Shown here piece by piece: positions 7,572-15,088 of a stretch of DNA of 64,000 bases (position 1 is its first letter; the number at the start of each line of letters is the position of its first letter). The notes beneath the pieces were generated by a model that saw only the letters and a list, made by a program, of their open reading frames with translations, ran no database searches and was not told where the DNA came from. Source of the DNA: Wenzhouxiangella sp. XN201 (GTDB lineage Bacteria; Pseudomonadota; Gammaproteobacteria; Xanthomonadales; Wenzhouxiangellaceae); assembly GCF_011008905.1 (NCBI RefSeq), contig NZ_JAAIVI010000021.1, forward strand, positions 208,857-272,856. The letters are read 5' to 3'. The translations under genes were made by a program, and so were the position numbers.

Positions 7572-7690
7572 CGGATTCATCTCCCGGATTCATCTCCGGA
7601 TTCATCCCGGATTCATCGGATTCACTTGCCGGATTCACAATCCCTCCCGTATTCACCCCGGATTCCCCGGATTCCTCTCGGATTCCTGGA
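7571..7690. repeat. Degenerate CCGGATTCATC short-repeat tract at transposon right end
   Basis: About nine imperfect units of (C)CCGGATTCATC, some shortened to CGGATTCC or CGGATTCAC, run without coding potential from the right terminal sequence to about 7690. It mirrors the repeat tract outside the left end but with a different unit. The 309 bp between transposase and the next gene hold this tract, the terminal repeat and the 30-nt element only. Confidence 0.75.
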
Positions 7691-7730
7691 GGGGGTAACG
7701 GGACAATTAAATGAGGTCCCGCACGGGCGC

Positions 7731-7760
7731 CGATTTGCCCCCGCGGCGAGTTTTGGGCAG
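7731..7760 (+). repeat. Conserved 30-nt element, copy 2 of 3
   Basis: CGATTTGCCCCCGCGG then GTTTTGGGCAG; differs at only three positions from 10955-10984. Ends 31 bp before the start codon of the duplicated gene. Confidence 0.75.
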
Positions 7761-7791
7761 ACTTCGTGTGCCGATAAGTGAGGAGACCCGG

Positions 7792-8326
7792 ATGAAGAGC
7801 ATTTTTGTTGCGTTGGCCGTGATTCCCCTTTTTCATGGTGCAAGCAGACGTCGATTGTCAGTCTTTGTTCGAAAAGCATCTCGAATCCGATATGGAGCTT
7901 TCCTATCAGGAGTTCGATCAAACCATGGATAGCGGCTTCCGTGTTCTGGGAGCGAAAGGATGCAACGAAGAGGCTGCGGACCTCATTGAGGAGTATATTC
8001 GGGTCAATTCAGCAGAGCAGCGGTCACTTCGGTGGCATATTGCCCAGCTTCGCGCCATGCACGGTGCGAACGCGGAAGCAGTCCGATACGCCAAATCCTC
8101 GCTTCTCGAGCAGGAGGATTTTTCAGAGCGTGCTTTGCGATGGAATGATTATGTTCTGGCAACCATCGCTTTTCTTGAGGGAGATCGGGAAGGCTTGGTT
8201 CGACATCGAGACAAGGTCGCCGAGGGCGTCGGTGAACATCCTGGTAACGAACTGAATTTGAAGCTGCTGGATGCCTTGATCGAGAACTTTGACACTGACT
8301 ACGCGACAGCCTTGGAAACGTTGTAA
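7792..8326 (+). pseudogene. Duplicated secreted helical-repeat protein, copy 1, frameshifted in the signal peptide
   Basis: Near-identical to the intact gene at 11016-11549. From ATG 7792 the frame reads MKSIFVALAVIPL, then a one-base expansion in the C/T run at about 7822-7834 (CCCCTTTTT here, CCCTTTTCC in copy 2) shifts the frame. The mature sequence resumes in frame from ATG 7835 (MVQADVDCQSLF), which could start a 163-residue cytoplasmic version without the export signal. The alpha-helical, TPR/Sel1-like mature region has no assigned function. Either a pseudogene or a localisation variant. Confidence 0.75.
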
Positions 8327-8339
8327 GGGCGTGGTCCAC

Positions 8340-8380
8340 CGGACGCGGCTAACGCACGCCGCTTAGCTCCATAGTTAGGG
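8340..8380 (+). other. Partial attC-like site (right half)
   Basis: The stretch ending in GTTAGGG (8374-8380) carries the L' CGCCGCTTAGCT shared with attC B, and CACCGGACGC also shared with it. A proper R'' is not found: the left side reads GTTGTAAGG at the stop of the frameshifted gene. It looks like an attC that lost its left half, perhaps when the duplicated gene inserted or recombined. Confidence 0.5.
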
Positions 8381-8412
8381 TTAAGCCAAACGTTTTGCAA
8401 AAGGAGATTGAC

Positions 8413-8529
8413 ATGCACAGATATTTCATGCTTGTGCATTTCCTCCTTTTCTCGGTAGGTGCCGGACCAGGCGGCCTGCTCGGTCCCGGTATGGGAAACC
8501 AGGATCCTTATTATTATCAGTTCTCATGA
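8413..8529 (+). CDS. Small hydrophobic peptide (38 aa), cassette cargo
   Basis: A 39-codon frame with an excellent Shine-Dalgarno (AAAGGAG) 7-8 nt before the ATG. The peptide has a hydrophobic start (F-M-L-V-H-F-L-L-F-S-V-G), a glycine-rich turn (GAGPGGLLGPGMG) and a polar tail ending PYYYQFS. It could be a short membrane peptide or a secreted peptide. It begins 33 nt after the partial R' core at 8374 and precedes a lipoprotein gene by 36 nt, so the two likely share one cassette. No homologue is known to me. Confidence 0.5.
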   Translation: MHRYFMLVHFLLFSVGAGPGGLLGPGMGNQDPYYYQFS

Positions 8530-8565
8530 ATCACCCAAACAATACTTGCTGTGGCGAATTTTTGA

Positions 8566-8901
8566 ATGATTAACACCAACAAGCGACCGTTTCTCCTAGC
8601 CTCGTTATTTGCTGGGGTCATTCTTTTTTTAGGTGGCTGCAATAACTTCGAAGGGGCTGGTATGGATGAGGAAGTGCAATCAGCTGAGAGCCTAGAAAGT
8701 CTTGAGGCAGAGGTCTTTGAATTGTATTCCTTGGCACCGTGTACGGACTCTCATGGGTATTGTAGCTTCCCGTTTTTAGTTGAACAGGTTGACGCTCTGA
8801 CTGCGGGGTACTGTCTTGAGGGTGATTCTCAAGAAGCCCTTCGCATCTATACCTTGTTCAAACACTTTGAGGATCCGTCACCGCGACCACCGGAATGCTG
8901 A
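8566..8901 (+). CDS. Small putative lipoprotein, cassette cargo
   Basis: 111 residues. Residues 1-25 are a lipoprotein signal peptide with lipobox LGGC (Cys25), so the product is predicted to be lipid-anchored in the outer or inner membrane. The mature domain is acidic with four further Cys (PCTD, GYCSF, GYCLE, PEC), possibly forming two disulfides. No ribosome-binding site is obvious; the start ATGATT follows TTTTGA. It lies in the same cassette as the 38-residue peptide and ends about 125 bp before attC E. No family recognised. Confidence 0.62.
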   Translation: MINTNKRPFLLASLFAGVILFLGGCNNFEGAGMDEEVQSAESLESLEAEVFELYSLAPCTDSHGYCSFPFLVEQVDALTAGYCLEGDSQEALRIYTLFKHFEDPSPRPPEC

Positions 8902-9025
8902 TAACAAAAAAGCGGAGCAACCAGGAAACACATTATTTGAAGGGCTCGTTTGATCTGGCTATTGCCCTCAATAGATGAATTTTCCGCTCGAAGAACCAGG
9001 GCACAAAGCATTATCATTTCGTCTC

Positions 9026-9107
9026 ACCTAACAAAGCCTTCAACCGGACGCGGGGCTACTTGCGGGCCAGCAAAGCCGAGCTGGTTCCTGGGCCGCGCTG
9101 GTTAAGG
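9026..9107 (+). other. attC-like site E
   Basis: R'' ACCTAAC (9026-9032) is canonical; R' is GTTAAGG (9101-9107), lacking the final pyrimidine. The interior contains CAACCGGACGCGG and GGGCCAGC/GCTGG complementary segments. L''/L' pairing is weaker than in sites A-C. The next gene starts 28 nt after R', as for the other cassettes. Confidence 0.6.
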
Positions 9108-9134
9108 CAAACTTTATTCGCGCGGGAACGGAAG

Positions 9135-9782
9135 ATGCACGTCGTATGCTTTGATATTGACGGGACGCTGGTTGCCTCTGCAGGTTTCGACGGCGAACTG
9201 TACGCGGAAGCGATTCGGGACGTGCTTGGCGTGGAGATCGATACAGACTGGTCTCAATACGAGAACGTTACGGATAGTGGCATTCTGGAAGAGATTCTCG
9301 AGAAGCACTCGTCTCCCGATCAGCGAGGGCGTATGGCACAACAGGTTCACACCAGTTTTGTCGGACTCACCAAGCGCTACGTGGCGGAGAACCCTAGTCT
9401 CATACGAGAGATCCCGGGTGCACTGGCGTTGGTGGGGGAGCTGCGGAAGTCACCCGAAGTGCGCGTCTGTGTAGCGACGGGCGGCTGGGCGGAGACGGCA
9501 GCGCTCAAGCTCCGCGCTATCGGTCTCGAACCAAACGACCTTGCCATGGCAACTGGCTCCGACGCATTGAGACGCACCGACATTATGCGGCTGGCTGAGT
9601 CGAGAGCGACGCAGGGAGTGGTAGCGAAGAGACGGACATACTTCGGCGACGGTGTGTGGGACCAGAGAGCGGCGAGTCAACTCGGCTATGATTTTGTGGC
9701 GGTTGGGGGTGGTGTGAACCATCATTTGGCCTTTCCGGACTTACAGGATCTCGAGTCGATCCTCTCGCAGTTGGGCGTATAG
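9135..9782 (+). CDS. HAD-superfamily phosphatase, cassette cargo
   Basis: 215 residues from the ATG at 9135, chosen because an upstream TTG start would fall inside the attC site and because GGAACGGAAG supplies a ribosome-binding region. Motif I is DIDGT (D7, D9), motif II lies at VATGG, and motif III/IV at FGDGVWDQRAA, the full HAD set with an alpha-helical cap. It is a probable small-molecule phosphatase of the phosphoglycolate phosphatase/PGMB type; the substrate is unknown. Position just behind attC E marks it as cassette cargo, although GC is close to the chromosomal level. Confidence 0.75.
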   Translation: MHVVCFDIDGTLVASAGFDGELYAEAIRDVLGVEIDTDWSQYENVTDSGILEEILEKHSSPDQRGRMAQQVHTSFVGLTKRYVAENPSLIREIPGALALVGELRKSPEVRVCVATGGWAETAALKLRAIGLEPNDLAMATGSDALRRTDIMRLAESRATQGVVAKRRTYFGDGVWDQRAASQLGYDFVAVGGGVNHHLAFPDLQDLESILSQLGV

Positions 9783-9929
9783 AAAATGCTCAAGCGGACT
9801 TGGATATATGTCGTTGCCACGAACGGCGTGGCAGGAAGGTCAGCTTGTTCCTGGAACTTTGCCGAACCTCGAGGATCGGATCCTGGTGCGACAGGGCTTA
9901 ATTATCCAAGTTCAATGGGAGAGTCTTCC

Positions 9930-10394
9930 ATGAAAGTATCACGCTACACTTTTGTCCTCTTCACCACCGTGCTTGCGACAGCAAGCGCAGCTGCCTGCGA
10001 CTTGAATACGGGCGAAAGAAGCCAGCACGTCTTTCTCTCATGGAACGGACAGACACTTCAGAATTGGATTGCGCCTGCCGGCGACATCCACCAGGTCGCT
10101 CTCCCCAACGGCTTCCATCTGGGGGTTGAGCTAGATGAGCCGCCACCGGACAAATATATTGAGTTGGCTGAACAATTCCAGCACGTTCCGGAAATCGTCG
10201 AGATAAACCTATTTGAGCTGTCCGAGGATGAGCCCGAGCTTCTTTCCCGGACCTATGGGGGAACAAACTCTATCCAAGGATTCGGGGCCCGTGGAGGAGC
10301 GAACAGGGTAGAGCAACTTGGCGACCCCGGGATTAAGCTCACCCTGCTCAAGCCAGTTTGTATAGAGCCGTCCACCGTGCCAGTTGCTCGATGA
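9930..10394 (+). CDS. Secreted protein of unknown function
   Basis: 154 residues when started at ATG 9930, which gives a clean signal peptide (M-K-V-S-R-Y-T-F-V-L-F-T-T-V-L-A then TASAAAC). An upstream in-frame ATG at 9786 adds 48 residues with no export signal and is less likely. The mature part is acidic and contains NGFHLGVELDEPPPDKYIE, unlike any family I can name. A ribosome-binding site (GGGAGAG) precedes 9930. There is no attC between it and the HAD gene, so either a site has decayed or both belong to one cassette. Confidence 0.55.
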   Translation: MKVSRYTFVLFTTVLATASAAACDLNTGERSQHVFLSWNGQTLQNWIAPAGDIHQVALPNGFHLGVELDEPPPDKYIELAEQFQHVPEIVEINLFELSEDEPELLSRTYGGTNSIQGFGARGGANRVEQLGDPGIKLTLLKPVCIEPSTVPVAR

Positions 10395-10514
10395 AGACTG
10401 ACTAGCTGCTACAAGTACTCGCCAGCCTTTATCGGGGTAATCCGCGTTGTGCTTACGTGTGCTGCTTGGAAGTCCATTTCTAGATTTGACCAGCGGTAAA
10501 GGAGATTATCAGTC

Positions 10515-10877
10515 ATGAGAAAAGTCCTTGTGGTAATTGCGCTTTGCTTTCCACCCCTGATTGCCGCCGGGGACTCGGATCAATTCCTGGTGAAAATGAA
10601 GGTTTTGGAAAATGGTGCCGAGCTGGCCACGCCAGAAATGATCGTTGAGAAAGGATCGGAAGCATCCATGAATATTTCTGGTGAACAGGCGCTAGTAGCC
10701 GTTGGCTTGATCGTGAACGGTCACAATGAGAATGAGGCCCATGTTGTGGCCGAGATTGAAACATCGGCTGATCGAATGTCTCCCGAGTTGCTGGTGAAGA
10801 AGGGACAGTGGGCTTCAGTTTCAGTGGGAGAGCTCGAATTCCATATCCTGGTAGAAGATCACGCTGCTACTGAATAG
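10515..10877 (+). CDS. Small periplasmic protein of unknown function
   Basis: 120 residues with an N-terminal signal peptide (M-R-K-V-L-V-V-I-A-L-C-F-P-P-L-I-A-A-G). The mature chain has two beta-rich stretches of similar layout (ATPEMIVEKGSEASMNI and MSPELLVKKGQWASVSV), suggesting an internal duplication around a PE-x-x-V-x-K-G motif. GGAG lies 8 nt before the ATG. Nothing identifies a function. It is followed by the third 30-nt element and copy 2 of the duplicated gene. Confidence 0.58.
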   Translation: MRKVLVVIALCFPPLIAAGDSDQFLVKMKVLENGAELATPEMIVEKGSEASMNISGEQALVAVGLIVNGHNENEAHVVAEIETSADRMSPELLVKKGQWASVSVGELEFHILVEDHAATE

Positions 10878-10954
10878 AATCTTAGCCGGCACGGTAGCGA
10901 GGCAACAGATCGACCAGGCGGCCCGCATTGAGATTCGTCATTGGCGGTGGCTGC

Positions 10955-10984
10955 CGATTTGCCCCCGCGGCCGGTTTTGGGCAG
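10955..10984 (+). repeat. Conserved 30-nt element, copy 3 of 3
   Basis: CGATTTGCCCCCGCGG then CCGGTTTTGGGCAG, 31 bp upstream of the intact duplicated gene. It marks the left edge of a roughly 595-bp block shared with 7731-8326. Confidence 0.75.
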
Positions 10985-11015
10985 ACTTCGTGTCTTGGCA
11001 ATAGAGGAGACCTGG

Positions 11016-11549
11016 ATGAAGAGTATCTTGATTGTGCTGGCCGTGATTCCCTTTTCCATGGTGCAAGCAGACGTCGATTGTCAGTCTTTGTTCGAAAAGC
11101 ATCTCGAATCCGATATGGAGCTTTCCTATCAGGAGTTCGATCAAACTATGGATAGCGGCTTCCGTGTTCTGGGAGCGAAAGGATGCAACGAAGAGGCTGC
11201 GGACCTCATTGAGGAGTATATTCGGGTCAATTCAGCAGAGCAGCGGTCACTTCGCTGGCATATTGCCCAGCTTCGCGCCATGCACGGTGCGAACGCGGAA
11301 GCAGTCCGATACGCCAAATCCTCGCTTCTCGACCAGGAAGATTTTTCAGAGCGAGCTTTGCGATGGAATGATTATGTTCTGGCAACCATCGCTTTTCTTG
11401 AGGGAGATCGGAAAGGCTTGGTTCGGCACCGAGACAAGGTTGCCGAGGGCGTCGGTGAACATCCCGGGAACGAACTGAATTTGAAGCTCCTGGATGCCTT
11501 AATCGAGAACTTCGGCGCTGACTACGCAACAGCCCTGGAAGCGTTATAA
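11016..11549 (+). CDS. Duplicated secreted helical-repeat protein, copy 2 (intact)
   Basis: 177 residues. The signal peptide MKSILIVLAVIPFSMVQA is followed by a mostly alpha-helical chain with segments such as AADLIEEYIRVNSAEQ and HIAQLRAMHGANAEAV, resembling TPR/Sel1-type helical repeats; no enzyme motif is visible. GAGGAGACCTGG upstream gives the ribosome-binding site. The homologous block ends exactly at the stop codon; downstream sequence differs from copy 1. Few substitutions separate the copies (for example E/D at LLEQED versus LLDQED), so the duplication is recent. Confidence 0.7.
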   Translation: MKSILIVLAVIPFSMVQADVDCQSLFEKHLESDMELSYQEFDQTMDSGFRVLGAKGCNEEAADLIEEYIRVNSAEQRSLRWHIAQLRAMHGANAEAVRYAKSSLLDQEDFSERALRWNDYVLATIAFLEGDRKGLVRHRDKVAEGVGEHPGNELNLKLLDALIENFGADYATALEAL

Positions 11550-11716
11550 CGACCGGGGCATTCCTTGACAAGAACGATTGAGCCGTTGGTCAGTAGGTCC
11601 GCTTTGATATTCCTCGGATAGTCGCCCACGCGGGTCAGGTAACAGAACGGGGTGTGTAGGTTCGGTGTCCTGAATCCCCCCTCGCTGGACGCAGGTCTGC
11701 CGTTGTTGTCAGCTAT

Positions 11717-12814
11717 TCAGCCCCGGTTCGTATTCAGGAAAAGGTGTAAATTCCTTTCGACTCGGGTGCGCTGGTCGTCGGGAAGCGCACTGCTGCTCAG
11801 CAGCTCTCGGGTCAGTTGGATGGCGGTATCGGGTTTGCCCATCCAATAGCTGGCGATAGCGAGTTCGTCTTTTGCTCGCCAGCCGTATACGCCGGCGTCA
11901 AGAAACAGGGTGTCATCGGGTCTTGGAAGGCTGGTGGCCTTTTCGGCATACAAATAGGCGATCGCGTGCTCTTCGCGTTCGCGGTGAAGACGCGCTAGCT
12001 CGGTCAAGGGTTCAGCGCGTACTGGCCTTCGGTTCCAGGCGGTCAAATAGGCTCTGGCAACCTGCTCGTGCGGGGCTTGCGTGCGCTCGAGCAATCGTGC
12101 GACCTCGAACAAGGCGCAGTAGGTTTCTTCTTCCCAGCCACCCATCTCGGCGCGCTGGCGATATTGCTCAACGGCACGCTCGAGTTCGCCAGCATCGCGC
12201 AAGCTCTGCGCCAGGTAGAAGCGGTAGCGCGGATTGGATGGGTCGGACTCCAGGGCTGCTTCAAGTACGGCTGCGTCGTGCAAATACTTTTCCCGCTTTG
12301 ATTGCTGGTTTCGTGCGCCGTCGAAGTGGCCAATCTGGCGCCAGCCTTCGAGCCTTGCCTGGCGGAACGGTTTCGTGCTGGCCAGGTATTCATGCAATAC
12401 GCCTTCGAAGTGCCAGGGGTGGTCGGAGCGCAGCAGGCGCGGCAGGTAGAACTCGTTACTTGATCCGGCTGGCTGCTGCAGGATCTGCCAGGCGTCGACT
12501 GGCTCGTCCGGCGCCGGGAGCAAGTCGGCGTCAATGAACAATTGCTCGTCGGCGTCGATCAGCAGGAGCCAATCGTCCTTGCCGGCAGCAAGCTTCAGCG
12601 CCTCGCTGCGATTATGGCCAAAGTCTACCCAGGGGCGATGGTGTAGCTGGCCCGGCAAGGTTTCGAGTGACCTTTCGATGCGTGTCGCTGTGTCGTCCCG
12701 GGAGCCCGTATCGACAATCGACCAGCTTGAAATGACGGGGCGAACGGATTGCAGGCAGCGTTCTATGACAGCCGCCTCATCCCGTACGATCATGACCAGG
12801 CAAATGCGATTCAT
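11717..12814 (-). CDS. Family 2 glycosyltransferase with C-terminal helical repeats
   Basis: 365 residues from ATG 12814; longer upstream starts would run into the divergent gene's promoter region. The GT-A fold is recognised from ICLVMIVRDEAAVIERCL at the N-terminus, VDTGSRDDT (nucleotide-sugar loop) and LLIDADEQL (the DxD motif). The C-terminal half (LAQSLRDAGELERAVEQYRQ and similar) is TPR-like, as in SunS/WaaE-like glycosyltransferases that modify proteins or cell-surface glycans. It is divergent from a surface-protein gene about 95 bp away, consistent with a role in decorating surface proteins (inference). Confidence 0.82.
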   Translation of the reverse strand: MNRICLVMIVRDEAAVIERCLQSVRPVISSWSIVDTGSRDDTATRIERSLETLPGQLHHRPWVDFGHNRSEALKLAAGKDDWLLLIDADEQLFIDADLLPAPDEPVDAWQILQQPAGSSNEFYLPRLLRSDHPWHFEGVLHEYLASTKPFRQARLEGWRQIGHFDGARNQQSKREKYLHDAAVLEAALESDPSNPRYRFYLAQSLRDAGELERAVEQYRQRAEMGGWEEETYCALFEVARLLERTQAPHEQVARAYLTAWNRRPVRAEPLTELARLHREREEHAIAYLYAEKATSLPRPDDTLFLDAGVYGWRAKDELAIASYWMGKPDTAIQLTRELLSSSALPDDQRTRVERNLHLFLNTNRG

Positions 12815-12908
12815 GGCCGCGTCACTGTAGCCGACTTGCGCTTGCCAGTTAACCCGGTATTCGGGTAGTCTTCGACGAGCAACTGCATTTCCCCGGGGGG
12901 CGTCCAAC

Positions 12909-13640
12909 GTGAAAATGATCCTTTCCTTCCTGGCCGGAAGCCTGCTTCTGGCTTCCGGGGCGACTATTGCGGGCATTGATCTCGGCGCAGGGGGAACCAT
13001 CAATCTCGGTCAAGGCCAGATCGACTTGGGCGGTGGCGACTTGCAGATTGACGGTAATCTTTCAGTGGCGGCAGGGCGCCTATTGGGCGTCGGAAATCTG
13101 ACCGTGGCCGGCAGTCTGGATGGCGGATCGGGCGAGATTCAGGTCGGCGGGGATTGGACGAACAGCGGCCAGTTTCTTGCTGGCACAGGATCGGTCGCAT
13201 TGAGCGGGGATATTGGCGGAGCAGCGTTGATCTCCGGCCAGTCGACATTCTCTACCCTCGAGATGATCAATTCAGGCGGCGCCGCCTATGTGTTCCAGAG
13301 TGGCCTGCAGCAACAGGTAACTGACTCGCTGACCATCCGGGGAAGCGCGGGCATGCCTGTGCAGATCGAGAGTGACACGCCACCGCAGCCTGCATTTCTA
13401 TGGCTGGCCGAAGGCGGGACACAGGACATCACTCACGTGGGCGTATCCAATGTCCATGCTACCGGTCAGCCGTTGGCTCCCAACGAGACCAATCAGGGCG
13501 GCACTGGAAATGATCGGGGCTGGTTCGGTCAAGGTCTCGAAATGATCCCCATTCCGGCGTTGTCCATACCCGGCCTTGGCCTGCTGATTCTGACCCTGCT
13601 GGGTCTGGCTATCTTCCGCCTTTCAGGCCAGCGCGCCTGA
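12909..13640 (+). CDS. Secreted surface protein with CTERM-like C-terminal anchor
   Basis: 243 residues. Signal peptide at 1-21 (LAGSLLLASGATIAG). The body is Gly-rich with repeated short beta strands (INLGQGQIDLGGGDLQIDG), like a small beta-helix. The C-terminus I-P-A-L-S-I-P-G-L-G-L-L-I-L-T-L-L-G-L-A followed by Arg residues is the layout of the IPTL-CTERM sorting signal (motif, hydrophobic segment, basic tail). Such proteins are processed by exosortase-related or rhombosortase-like enzymes; none is visible in the window. It is 26 bp upstream of the collagen-like gene and probably cotranscribed. Confidence 0.72.
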   Translation: MKMILSFLAGSLLLASGATIAGIDLGAGGTINLGQGQIDLGGGDLQIDGNLSVAAGRLLGVGNLTVAGSLDGGSGEIQVGGDWTNSGQFLAGTGSVALSGDIGGAALISGQSTFSTLEMINSGGAAYVFQSGLQQQVTDSLTIRGSAGMPVQIESDTPPQPAFLWLAEGGTQDITHVGVSNVHATGQPLAPNETNQGGTGNDRGWFGQGLEMIPIPALSIPGLGLLILTLLGLAIFRLSGQRA

Positions 13641-13666
13641 CGGTATCCAAGCATAAGGAACGATTC

Positions 13667-14980
13667 ATGATGAGCAAGTACATCCGGCCCGCGCCCCTCG
13701 CTCTGGCAATTGCCAGTGCATTTGTCGCAGACAAGGTTCTCGCCCAGGAAGACCTGACCATTCAGGCCCCGCCGGGCGGGTCCGTCCAGATTCGTGACGC
13801 TGCCGGCAATGTGATTCATCTTCAGGTTGATGACAACGGTACGCTGATTCTGCCCGGCGTAAGTGGCCACGGCGAACAGGACACGGTGTTGTGCTTCGAG
13901 TCGACCAGCGGGGTCCTCGGACCCTGTTCGACGGATGCAATACAGGGGCCGACGGGTCCGACAGGTCCCCAGGGCGACACAGGACCGACCGGGCCCGCAG
14001 GGCCGCAGGGCGATACCGGGCCTGCAGGACCGCAGGGGCCGCAAGGTGATCCGGGGCCGACCGGCCCGCAAGGTGCGCAAGGTCTTCAAGGCGATCCCGG
14101 TCCTACCGGTCCGCAGGGCGTGCAGGGCCCGCAGGGCGACACGGGACCACAAGGTGCGCAAGGTCCACAAGGCGATCCCGGTCCTACCGGTCCGCAGGGC
14201 CCGCAAGGCCCGCAGGGCGACACGGGACCCGTCGGCCCACAAGGTGCCCAGGGCCCACAGGGCATTCAGGGTGATACCGGGCCCCAGGGCGTGCAAGGTC
14301 CACAAGGCGATACGGGTCCAACGGGTCCGCAGGGAATTCAGGGGCCGCAAGGCCCACAAGGCGTTACTGGCCCACAAGGGCCCACGGGCGACACCGGCCC
14401 GGCTGGTGACAGCTACACCATTGGCACGGGCCTGGAAGAAGATGCCGGGTTGCTGACCGTGCAGCGAACCGGGTGTTCCGCCGGCCAGGTGCTGGAGTAC
14501 GACGGAAGTGCGTGGTCGTGCAATGACCCATCTGGAGGCACCGGCTTTGATGTACTCATCAACGGCACCGCAATCAGTGATCCGACCTTGGACCTGGCTT
14601 TCCTGGGCTCAACCGGTACCAGCCAGGGCTTTCTGACGACCCAGAACTTCCGGGTGACGTTAGAGGGTGGTGCGATCAAGAGTGGTTTCTTGATGTTCGA
14701 TGCGGCTGGCTGTACCGGGAATATGGCGGTCGATATCGAGACCGACGCTTTTTCGTCCGGTGACGTCTTCGCATCCGGTGGAAATCTCTATTACGTTCCG
14801 GACAATCCGACCGAATATACCGATTTTCCCCAGCAGTCCTACCTGGACCCGGCTGATGGGCAATGCAAGGTCGACACAACGGCCTACGATGGTCTGCAGG
14901 CCATTTCCAACGATGCAGGTGTTACGGGATTCAGTTTCGCCGATCCCGACACGGCAGTGGTGACCTACCAGCGCAATTGA
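13667..14980 (+). CDS. Collagen-like triple-helix surface protein
   Basis: 437 residues: signal peptide (about 1-26, ending VLAQE), an N-terminal globular part to about 92, then about 51 uninterrupted Gly-x-y triplets at residues 94-248 (nt 13946-14410), rich in GPQ, GDT, GPT and GAQ. A 190-residue C-terminal domain with no recognised family follows; it may trimerise or bind. GDT/GPQ-rich tracts replace hydroxyproline stabilisation in bacterial collagens. Their nucleotide repeats make the tract prone to length change. No membrane anchor is evident, so it is probably secreted or attached to the outer surface. Confidence 0.9.
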   Translation: MMSKYIRPAPLALAIASAFVADKVLAQEDLTIQAPPGGSVQIRDAAGNVIHLQVDDNGTLILPGVSGHGEQDTVLCFESTSGVLGPCSTDAIQGPTGPTGPQGDTGPTGPAGPQGDTGPAGPQGPQGDPGPTGPQGAQGLQGDPGPTGPQGVQGPQGDTGPQGAQGPQGDPGPTGPQGPQGPQGDTGPVGPQGAQGPQGIQGDTGPQGVQGPQGDTGPTGPQGIQGPQGPQGVTGPQGPTGDTGPAGDSYTIGTGLEEDAGLLTVQRTGCSAGQVLEYDGSAWSCNDPSGGTGFDVLINGTAISDPTLDLAFLGSTGTSQGFLTTQNFRVTLEGGAIKSGFLMFDAAGCTGNMAVDIETDAFSSGDVFASGGNLYYVPDNPTEYTDFPQQSYLDPADGQCKVDTTAYDGLQAISNDAGVTGFSFADPDTAVVTYQRN

Positions 14981-15088
14981 AACCACGGCCACGTCGTTCC
15001 TTATGCATGATCCGGCCGCCTGGACCGTTGCGCCGGTGACGTTGGCTGGATTGACTGGTATGGATTCTGGCCTCAGGTGTAGTCACCC

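Noticed and set aside
9783..9929. attC between the HAD gene and the secreted protein gene
   Set aside because: AAGCGGACTTGG is weakly reminiscent of cassette sequence but neither core motif is present.
11550..11716. Possible attC after the intact duplicated gene
   Set aside because: No R''/R' pair; only a GTTATAAC at the stop, which does not fit the consensus.
13529..14377. Long minus-strand frame opposite the collagen-like gene (and a similar one at 13863-14456 on the plus strand in another frame)
   Set aside because: Low-complexity shadows of the Gly-x-y repeat; the true frame has a signal peptide and periodic glycine.
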